A stretch of 64,000 nucleotides of DNA, taken from the NCBI GenBank assembly GCA_947627325.1, contig CANQVO010000001.1:62001-126000 (forward strand). The letters are read 5' to 3'. Shown piece after piece: positions 43,050-49,750 of this stretch. Both the position numbers and the translations under genes were made by a program. Source of the stretch: an uncultured Oscillospiraceae bacterium (GTDB lineage Bacteria > Bacillota > Clostridia > Oscillospirales > Oscillospiraceae). Within the stretch, counting starts at the first letter, position 1, and each line of letters begins with the position of its first letter. Below the pieces are notes generated by a model, which was not told where the DNA came from, ran no database searches, and worked only from the letters and a program-made list of their open reading frames with translations.

Positions 43050-44924
43050 ATGAAAAAGCGTTTTCTCCTGCTGTCCCTGGTGGTGCTGATGCTCTTCGCC
43101 TTTGCCACCACCGCCGGCGCGGCGCCCGCGGAGGGCGCGGACGCGAGCTCCATCGAGACCAGCGACGGGTCCTTCGTCTGCACCGACTGCGACGGCACGG
43201 GCGCCGTCCAGACCAAGGACGGCCAGGTGGCGGACTGCGCCACCTGCGGCGGCGCGGGCACCGTGGACGACCCCACCGTGCTCAGCGGCACCAAGTACAT
43301 CGAGTGCCCGGACTGCGGCGGCGCGGCCGTGGTCCTCAGTGACGAGGGGGAGGCCGTCCCCTGCGGGAGCTGCGGCGGCTCGGGCTATGTCCAGTCCTCC
43401 AGCCGGGTCTTCAACAGCATCTGGGCCCTGCTGCCCCCGGTCATCGCCATCGCCCTGGCCCTGATCACCAAGGAGGTCTACTCCTCCCTGTTCATCGGCA
43501 TCCTGGCCGGCGGCCTGCTCTACTCCAACTTCGCCTTTGAGGGGACCCTGCTCCACGTGTTCAATGACGGCATCGTGGCCTCGGTCACCGACAGCTACAA
43601 CATGGGCATCCTCATCTTCCTGGTGATCCTGGGCACCATGGTGTGCCTGATGAACAAGGCCGGCGGCTCCGCCGCCTTTGGCCGCTGGGCCAAGGAGCAC
43701 ATCAAGTCCCGGGCGGGGGCCCAGCTGGCCTCGGTGGTGCTGGGGTGCCTGATCTTCATCGACGACTACTTCAACTGCCTCACCGTGGGCTCGGTCATGC
43801 GGCCCATCACCGACAAGCACAAGGTCTCCCGGGCCAAGCTGGCCTACATCATCGACGCCACCGCCGCGCCGGTGTGCATCATCGCCCCCATCTCCTCCTG
43901 GGCCGCCGCCGTGGCGGGCTTCGCCGAGGACGGCCAGGGTTTTAACCTGTTCCTCCGGGCCATCCCCTACAACTTCTACGCCATCCTCACCATCGTCATG
44001 ATGGTGGGCATGATCCTGATGAAGGTGGAGTTCGGCCCCATGGCTAAGTTTGAGCGCAACGCCGTGGAGAAGGGCGACCTCTTCTCCGGCAAGGACCCCT
44101 ACGCCACCGCCGAGAGCGACGCGCCCGAGGGCAAGGGCATCGTGCTGGACCTGGTGCTGCCCGTGGTGGTGCTCATCATCTGCTGCGTCATCGGCATGAT
44201 CTACTCCGGCGGCTTCTTCGAGGGGGCCGGGTTCATCGAGGCCTTCTCCAACTCCGACGCCTCGGTGGGTCTGATGCTGGGCTCCGCTTTCGCCCTGGTC
44301 TTCACCCTGATTTACTACCTCATCCGCCGGGCCATGTCCTTCCGGGACATGATGTCCTGCCTGCCCGAGGGCTTCAAGGCCATGGTCCCCGCCATCCTGA
44401 TCCTCACCTTCGCCTGGTCCCTGAAGGGGATGACCGACTCCCTGGGCGCCAAGCTCTTTGTCCGGGACTTCGTCAACGCCTCCGCGGGCAGTCTCCAGCT
44501 GGTGCTCCCCTTCATCGTCTTCGCCATCGGCTGTCTGCTGGCCTTCGCCACCGGCACCTCCTGGGGCACCTTCGGCATCCTCATCCCCATCGTCCAGAGC
44601 GTGTTCCCCATGGACGACCCCATGGCCATCGTGTGCATCTCCGCCTGTATGGCCGGCGCCGTCTGCGGCGACCACTGCTCCCCCATCAGCGACACCACCA
44701 TCATGGCCTCCGCCGGGGCCCAGTGCGACCACGTCAACCACGTCTCCACCCAGCTGCCCTACGCCTTTACCTGCGCGGTGGTCTCCGGCGTGTCCTACCT
44801 GATCACCGGCATCCTGGTCCACTTCGGCGCCCCCGGTCTGCTGGGCCTGCCCATCGGCATCCTCCTGATGATCGGCACCCTCTTCGTCATCAAGAGCCGC
44901 TCCACCAAGATCGTGGCCAAGTAA
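43050..44924 (+). CDS. NhaC-family transporter (LysW-like) with N-terminal DnaJ-type zinc domain
   Basis: 624 residues. A signal-like segment (MKKRFLLLSLVVLMLFAFAT, ending near AGAA at 25) is followed by four CxxC motifs at 44-47, 63-66, 86-89 and 105-108, in the CxxCxGxG form of DnaJ. From residue 122 on it is an NhaC superfamily transporter with about twelve helices (DDYFNCLTVGSVMRPITD, ISSWAAAVAGF, GDHCSPISDTT). A lysine riboswitch controls it, and NhaC-superfamily members under L-box control (LysW) are predicted lysine transporters, so lysine uptake or lysine/proton exchange is the best call. The zinc domain would be outside the membrane, which is unusual. Confidence 0.88.
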   Translation: MKKRFLLLSLVVLMLFAFATTAGAAPAEGADASSIETSDGSFVCTDCDGTGAVQTKDGQVADCATCGGAGTVDDPTVLSGTKYIECPDCGGAAVVLSDEGEAVPCGSCGGSGYVQSSSRVFNSIWALLPPVIAIALALITKEVYSSLFIGILAGGLLYSNFAFEGTLLHVFNDGIVASVTDSYNMGILIFLVILGTMVCLMNKAGGSAAFGRWAKEHIKSRAGAQLASVVLGCLIFIDDYFNCLTVGSVMRPITDKHKVSRAKLAYIIDATAAPVCIIAPISSWAAAVAGFAEDGQGFNLFLRAIPYNFYAILTIVMMVGMILMKVEFGPMAKFERNAVEKGDLFSGKDPYATAESDAPEGKGIVLDLVLPVVVLIICCVIGMIYSGGFFEGAGFIEAFSNSDASVGLMLGSAFALVFTLIYYLIRRAMSFRDMMSCLPEGFKAMVPAILILTFAWSLKGMTDSLGAKLFVRDFVNASAGSLQLVLPFIVFAIGCLLAFATGTSWGTFGILIPIVQSVFPMDDPMAIVCISACMAGAVCGDHCSPISDTTIMASAGAQCDHVNHVSTQLPYAFTCAVVSGVSYLITGILVHFGAPGLLGLPIGILLMIGTLFVIKSRSTKIVAK

Positions 44925-44947
44925 AATCATCCGAGGACAAAACAAAA

Positions 44948-44983
44948 GGACGGGCGCGCCGCGGCGCGTCCGTCCTTCTTTTT
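44948..44983. terminator. Bidirectional terminator between the NhaC gene and the hybrid kinase
   Basis: Stem GGACGG-GCGCGCC / GGCGCG-CCGTCC, with A-rich and T-rich flanks for both directions. Confidence 0.8.
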
Positions 44984-44988
44984 CCCGG

Positions 44989-47900
44989 TCACTTCTTCAG
45001 GTACTTTTTCAGGATCTCGCTGAAGCGGTCAAAGTCGATGGGCTTGGAGAGGTGTTCGTTCATCCCGGCGTCCTTGGAGGCCTGAATGTCCTCCAAAAAG
45101 GCATTGGCGGTCATGGCGATGATGGGCACCGCCGCGGTGTCGGCGCGGTCCAGGGCCCGGATGGCCCGGGTGGCCTCGTAGCCCGACATGACGGGCATCT
45201 GGATATCCATGAAGATGATATCGTAATAGCCCTCCGGGCTGGCGGTCACCTTCTCCACGGCCTCCTTGCCGTCCTCCGCCTCCTCCACCTGGAGCCCGGC
45301 CATCTCCATGATCTCCCGGGCGATCTCCCGGTTCAAATCGTTGTCCTCCACCAGCAGGACCCGCACGTCGGAGTAGTCGCTCTCCTGGATGGCCTTGAGG
45401 GGCTCGTGGGGCGCTTTTTCCACCGTCTGCTGTTCCTCCGCGCTCTTCAGGGTCTTGAACTGGCGGATCAGGCCGGATTTGAACACCGGCTTGGACAAGA
45501 AGGCGTTCACCCCGGCGGCCCGGGCCTCCGCCTCGATATCCGACCAGTCGTAGGCGGAGAGGATGATAACGGGCAGCTCGTCCCCCGCCACCTCCCGGAT
45601 AGCCCGGGCGGTCTCGATGCCGTCCATCTCCGGCATACGCCAGTCCAGGATGGCGGCGTAAAACTCCTGGGGCGTCCCCACCGTCTGCTTCATCGCCGCC
45701 ACGGCGTCCATCCCGCTGGAACAGCCGGTGCTCTTCATGCCGATCTGCTCCAGCAGCTCGCACACCGATTCGCAGGCCGCGTCGTCGTCGTCCACCACCA
45801 GCACGGAGAGGTCGGCCAGGCCGGACACGTCCAGTTCCTGGCTGTCCTGGAGTTTCAGGAAGATGGTCACGGTGAAGGTGGTGCCCTTCCCCTCCTCGCT
45901 CTCCACCTGGATGGTGCCGTCCATCTGCTGGACGATGTTCTGGGTGATGGGCATACCCAGGCCGGTGCCCTGGATCTTGCTGACCCGCAGATCCTCCGCC
46001 CGGCTGAAGGGCTCAAAGATCTTGGCGACGTACTCCTTGGACATGCCCAGGCCGGTGTCCCGGAAGACGAACTCGTAGCGGGCGGCCTTGGGGGTGCGGA
46101 TGGGCAGCTCCCGCACGTTCAGGCTGATGGTGCCGCCGTCGGGGGTGTATTTCACCGCGTTGTCCAGGATGTTGACAAAGGCCTGCTGGATCCGCAGGCT
46201 GTCCCCCAGCACGTCCTCGTGCTGGATGTCCTGGATGCGGACCTCCAGCTTGTGGTTGTGCTGTTTCACCTGGGGCTGGACCATCACCAGAAGGTCGTTC
46301 AAAAACTCGGAGAGGTTGAAGGGCTCCTCGGTCAGGGTGATGGCCCCCGCCTCGATCTTGCTCATGTCCAGCACCTCGTTGATGAGGCCCAGCAGATACC
46401 GGCTGGAGGAGGAGATCTTGCCCAAAGCGTCCCGCACCCGCTCCTGGTCGTCCAGGTGGGCGGCGGCGATGGCGGTCATGCCGATGATGGCGTTCATGGG
46501 GGTTCGGATGTCGTGGGACATTTTGGAGAGGAAGTCGGACTTGGTGGCGCTGGCCTTGTTGGCCGCCTCCAGGGCGGTCTCCAGAAGCTGGCGCTGGTCG
46601 GACTCCGCCCGCACCGCCTCGTCGATACAGCGGGTGCCGAAGACCATGCCCCGCCCGTCGCCCACCTGGCTCAGCTCCACCACGTGGATCTCAAAGTTCC
46701 CCTGGCCCCACTGGTTCTCCTTGACCCGGTAGCGCAGGGAGAAGTCCCCGGTGGTCCGGAGCCGCTGGAGCATCGCGGCGGGGTCGCTCAGGGCCAGGAC
46801 CTTGTCCCGGTCCTCAGGCTGAACGAAGTTGTCCACATACTGCCGCAGGGCCTCGCTGTACACGTTGGAGCCCGGGGCCAACACCCGCCCCGCCCCCTTG
46901 GCCCGGGCGGCGTCCTCGTTGACCCATAGCTCCTTGCAGGTGTCCGTGCCCAGGTCGGTGTAGTAGACGGCGTCGTAATCCCGGCTCAGGGCGGCCAGGA
47001 CCTGCAGCTGGTTGCGCTCGTACTCCTTGTGCTGGGCCAGGACCGCCCGCTGCCGCTCCCGGATCCGGCGGATGACAAGGAAGGCCGCGATGATGACCAC
47101 CAGCACGATGGCGGCCACCAGCAGAACGCCCCGCATCATGTAGAGGTCGTCGGACAGGGTGGTGTTGTAGGGGAGGTTCAGGTTGTCGTTGATGGTGGTG
47201 CTGATAAAGTCGTCATACAACAGCCCCACCGCCTTGTTCACCGCCGAGAACTCCACGGGGTCTATGTCATCGGTGCTGATCAGGCCGCCGTCGGTGGTCA
47301 CCCGGTAGTTCTCCCACTGGATCATGGCGGAAAAGCGGGGGTTCTTGGACTGGTAGTTGTACTCCGCGTTGTTCACCATGGCGCCGTCCGCCTCGCCCTT
47401 CAAAACGGCCAGGAAGCACTCCTTGCCGCTGTCGTAAAAGCGGGCCTGGGCGTGCATATTCTGAGTGACGTAGTCCCCCAGGTAGAACCGCCCCCGGGTC
47501 AGGGCGATCACCGGGTCCTCCAGCGCGCCAAAGGCGCAGTCGTTCTTGGTGACCAGAACGTAGTCGTAGGGGTAGAAGGGGTCTGTGGACTGGAGGTCGG
47601 TGCTCTCCCGGTTCAGGGCGAAGGACTCCCCGAAGAAGAAGTCCAGCTCCCCGCTCCGCAAAAGCTCCCGCCAGTCCTGATCCCGGGTGAGGGGGTAGAG
47701 GACCAAGTTGATCCCCGAGTTCTCCCGGACGTAGTCCATCAGGTCCGTGTAGATGCCGCCCACCGTCCCGTCGCTCTTGGTGTAGGACAGGGGCCGGGTG
47801 TCGGCGTAGAGGCCCACCCGCACCTCCTTGCCCGACTCCACAAAGTCCCGCTCCTCCTTGGTGAAGGCCAGCATCCCGCCGCTGCCCTCCAGCAGGCACT

Positions 47901-48642
47901 GGCGGAAGGTACTGCTCACCAGGTCTGGGTCCTCCTTCAAGAGCTGTTGGGTCCCCCGGTTCAGCTCGTCCAGGAGGTCCTGGTTGGTCCCCTTCTTGAC
48001 GGAGAAGTAGAAGGGCTTGGCGTCCATCAGGGACACCAGAGCGGTGTTGCTCAGGTCGTTGTAGGCGGTGAGGACGATCATGTCCACGTTGCCCCGCTCC
48101 AGGGCCCGGGCCTTCTGGCTGTTGCTCTCCATGTACACCGGCTGGTAGGTGAAGCCCCGGTCCCGGGCGAACTCCTCCAGCATCTGCTCGTTGGTGGAGC
48201 CTTGGGTCACCGCGATGCGGGCGCCGTCAAAGGCGGAGAAGTCCTCGTAGTCGTACTCGCTGTCCAGCCGGGCGAAGAGGCCGGGGGCGCTGTACCCCGC
48301 CACCAGGGTGGAGAAGTCCATGGTGGCGGTGCGGTCCTGGGTGAAGGTGGTGGGGAACAGCAGGTCCAGCTCCCCGTTCTCCAGCTGTTCCAGCGCCTGG
48401 GTCCAGGTGGTGTCCACATACTCGAACTGCCAGTTGTTGATGCGCTCCAGCTTGGTCAGGTAGGGCAGATAGCGGCCCGCGGGCTGGCCCTGGTCGTCCA
48501 GGTAGAGCAGGTCGTTGATGCCGCAGGGGATGCGGACCACCCGGTCCTCCGCCGCCCGGGCCCGCGGCCCCGCGCCGCCCCAGCAGAAAACAGCCGCCAG
48601 CAGCACCGCCGCGGCCCGGACAAAAACGCTCTTTCCCTTCAT
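44989..48642 (-). CDS. Hybrid sensor histidine kinase with two extracytoplasmic solute-binding domains and two receivers
   Basis: 1217 residues. Signal peptide 1-30; two tandem SBP_bac_3-type domains (about 35-255 and 272-490); one membrane helix (503-524); a PAS-like segment (about 550-670); HisKA with SHDIRTPMNAIIG and phospho-acceptor His710; HATPase with DNAVKY, DTGLGMSK and GTGLGMPIT (about 820-925); receivers with phospho-Asp at 1000 (LDWRMPEMDG) and 1146 (MDIQMPVMSG). It resembles BvgS/EvgS-type kinases but has no Hpt domain. It probably senses an amino acid or organic ligand; the partner regulator is not in the window. It faces the lysine transporter gene tail-to-tail. Confidence 0.92.
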   Translation of the reverse strand: MKGKSVFVRAAAVLLAAVFCWGGAGPRARAAEDRVVRIPCGINDLLYLDDQGQPAGRYLPYLTKLERINNWQFEYVDTTWTQALEQLENGELDLLFPTTFTQDRTATMDFSTLVAGYSAPGLFARLDSEYDYEDFSAFDGARIAVTQGSTNEQMLEEFARDRGFTYQPVYMESNSQKARALERGNVDMIVLTAYNDLSNTALVSLMDAKPFYFSVKKGTNQDLLDELNRGTQQLLKEDPDLVSSTFRQCLLEGSGGMLAFTKEERDFVESGKEVRVGLYADTRPLSYTKSDGTVGGIYTDLMDYVRENSGINLVLYPLTRDQDWRELLRSGELDFFFGESFALNRESTDLQSTDPFYPYDYVLVTKNDCAFGALEDPVIALTRGRFYLGDYVTQNMHAQARFYDSGKECFLAVLKGEADGAMVNNAEYNYQSKNPRFSAMIQWENYRVTTDGGLISTDDIDPVEFSAVNKAVGLLYDDFISTTINDNLNLPYNTTLSDDLYMMRGVLLVAAIVLVVIIAAFLVIRRIRERQRAVLAQHKEYERNQLQVLAALSRDYDAVYYTDLGTDTCKELWVNEDAARAKGAGRVLAPGSNVYSEALRQYVDNFVQPEDRDKVLALSDPAAMLQRLRTTGDFSLRYRVKENQWGQGNFEIHVVELSQVGDGRGMVFGTRCIDEAVRAESDQRQLLETALEAANKASATKSDFLSKMSHDIRTPMNAIIGMTAIAAAHLDDQERVRDALGKISSSSRYLLGLINEVLDMSKIEAGAITLTEEPFNLSEFLNDLLVMVQPQVKQHNHKLEVRIQDIQHEDVLGDSLRIQQAFVNILDNAVKYTPDGGTISLNVRELPIRTPKAARYEFVFRDTGLGMSKEYVAKIFEPFSRAEDLRVSKIQGTGLGMPITQNIVQQMDGTIQVESEEGKGTTFTVTIFLKLQDSQELDVSGLADLSVLVVDDDDAACESVCELLEQIGMKSTGCSSGMDAVAAMKQTVGTPQEFYAAILDWRMPEMDGIETARAIREVAGDELPVIILSAYDWSDIEAEARAAGVNAFLSKPVFKSGLIRQFKTLKSAEEQQTVEKAPHEPLKAIQESDYSDVRVLLVEDNDLNREIAREIMEMAGLQVEEAEDGKEAVEKVTASPEGYYDIIFMDIQMPVMSGYEATRAIRALDRADTAAVPIIAMTANAFLEDIQASKDAGMNEHLSKPIDFDRFSEILKKYLKK

Positions 48643-48686
48643 CTCTCCAACTCCCTCTAAATCTGTATCTAAAGTACTAATTTTAT

Positions 48687-48716
48687 ATTATATCGTACCC
48701 CCCTCCCCCTTGTCAA
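48687..48716 (-). promoter_or_regulatory. Promoter of the hybrid kinase
   Basis: Minus-strand TTGACA (48716-48711), 18-base spacer, TATAAT (48692-48687). Confidence 0.65.
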
Positions 48717-48743
48717 CCGCCCCAGCCCAGCCCTCCCCCGCGT

Positions 48744-48778
48744 AAAAAATCGGAGCAGACAGCCGCCTGTCTGCTCCG
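48744..48778 (-). terminator. Terminator of tRNA-Leu(UAG)
   Basis: Stem CGGAGCAGACAG / CTGTCTGCTCCG, loop GCGG on the minus strand, then ATTTTTT. Confidence 0.9.
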
Positions 48779-48779
48779 C

Positions 48780-48864
48780 TGGTGCGGGTATGGGGACTCG
48801 AACCCCAACGCGTCGCCGCACGAGAACCTAAATCTCGCATGTCTACCAATTCCATCATACCCGC
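48780..48864 (-). tRNA. tRNA-Leu (anticodon TAG)
   Basis: 85 nt with CCA. Acceptor GCGGGTA/TACCCGC, anticodon arm CGAGA-TTTAGGT-TCTCG (anticodon UAG), a long variable arm and T-arm TGGGGTTCGAGTCCCCA. Confidence 0.95.
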
Positions 48865-48951
48865 ATATGGATAGCCGGGGGTCTCCCGGCGCGGAATCAT
48901 CTTATCATCAAGACGGGTGGCCTGTCAAGCGCCCGGCGGGCGGGGGCGGAG

Positions 48952-48979
48952 TTGATTTTCCCAGCTTGTAGTGTATAAT
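48952..48979 (+). promoter_or_regulatory. Promoter of the low-GC gene pair
   Basis: TTGATT (48952-48957), 16-base spacer, TATAAT (48974-48979). Confidence 0.7.
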
Positions 48980-49039
48980 GGGCGTTGAGCGCAAGGGCCG
49001 CGCGGCCGCGCTGGGGGAGGTCTTTTATGGACAAATAGC

Positions 49040-49222
49040 GTGCTTAATAGTAAATCTAAGGACGTAGTAAAAGACTATGTCAGGCAATATACAAAGTTAA
49101 AATTCCTTCACGCAGTTGCATGGCCACTATATGACGAATTAGATGATATTCCCGGTAATGTAACCAGAGGAGTAGCAGATGCGTTTGTGGATCTTATTTG
49201 GGAATTAGCCGGAAAGGAGTGA
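49040..49222 (+). CDS. Small protein of unknown function, low-GC patch
   Basis: 60 residues from GTG 49040 (MLNSKSKDVVKDYVRQYTKL and on to ELAGKE), probably a short helical soluble protein; not recognised. Codon use is AT-rich, unlike flanking genes. The good ribosome site GGGGGAGG serves an ATG at 49027 that is followed by TAG after three codons (Met-Asp-Lys-stop); the GTG is 13 bases further in another frame, with no site of its own. Either a minicistron leads into this gene by coupling or an upstream start was broken by mutation. Its end precedes the next ATG by 11 bases. Confidence 0.5.
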   Translation: MLNSKSKDVVKDYVRQYTKLKFLHAVAWPLYDELDDIPGNVTRGVADAFVDLIWELAGKE

Positions 49223-49233
49223 AGAGCGCTGTC

Positions 49234-49680
49234 ATGAAGACAGGTTTAGTTCAAAAAATTATCATGGTAGCCTCGGTAGCAGTTTTGATCTTGTGTGCAC
49301 TCATTTTTTGGACTTTGGGTCAAGAAACTTCTTCGCCGAAGGAACGCGTGATTTGTAGCTCCTCATCGGCTGATGGGGCATATCAGGTAGAGATAGTTGC
49401 ATATGGCGATCCGGTTTCTTTTGGCGCTCAGAGGATCGGGATCAAAGTTGGTGAGTATGGAGATACCATTTACACAAGGATAGGGAATGATGGGGCAACT
49501 GTTGACGAAGGCAACTTTGCGATTTCTTGGGACAATCATGTAGCGATGGTCGTTGTTTTAGGGAGTGAACAAAAACCTGTCACATATAGAATTGCGTTTG
49601 ATGGACAAGGGGATTATTATTTGGACAAGAGGACGGCTCTTGGAATACCAGGGGACGGTCCTTATGTTCTGACTGAATGA
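49234..49680 (+). CDS. Membrane-anchored extracytoplasmic protein, unknown
   Basis: 148 residues. One N-terminal helix (IIMVASVAVLILCALIFWTL, about 8-27) then an outside beta-rich domain: SADGAYQVEIVAYG, RIGIKVGEYGDTIYTRIGNDGA and WDNHVAMVVVLG. The S-x-D-G-x-Y...W-x-N/D layout resembles DUF5412-like proteins of Firmicutes, by eye only. Low-GC codon usage suggests it was acquired with the preceding ORF. ATG 49234 is used, though the AAGGAG is 14 bases away; the first in-frame TTG lies inside the previous gene. Confidence 0.55.
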   Translation: MKTGLVQKIIMVASVAVLILCALIFWTLGQETSSPKERVICSSSSADGAYQVEIVAYGDPVSFGAQRIGIKVGEYGDTIYTRIGNDGATVDEGNFAISWDNHVAMVVVLGSEQKPVTYRIAFDGQGDYYLDKRTALGIPGDGPYVLTE

Positions 49681-49750
49681 CCCAGCAGGGCGGGACGTGG
49701 ATCAGTCATTCTACCCCTACCCACTAAAAGCAGAGAAAAAAGGTATCAAC

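Noticed and set aside
43050-43390. A separate dnaJ-like gene
   Set aside because: No J-domain or chaperone C-terminus; the CxxC region continues in frame into transporter helices.
42816-44945. A 709-codon minus-strand frame across the riboswitch and NhaC gene; likewise 60215-62455 across the second NhaC gene
   Set aside because: Both are complementary-frame shadows with His/Gly/Asp-rich translations; the plus-strand genes have clear motifs.
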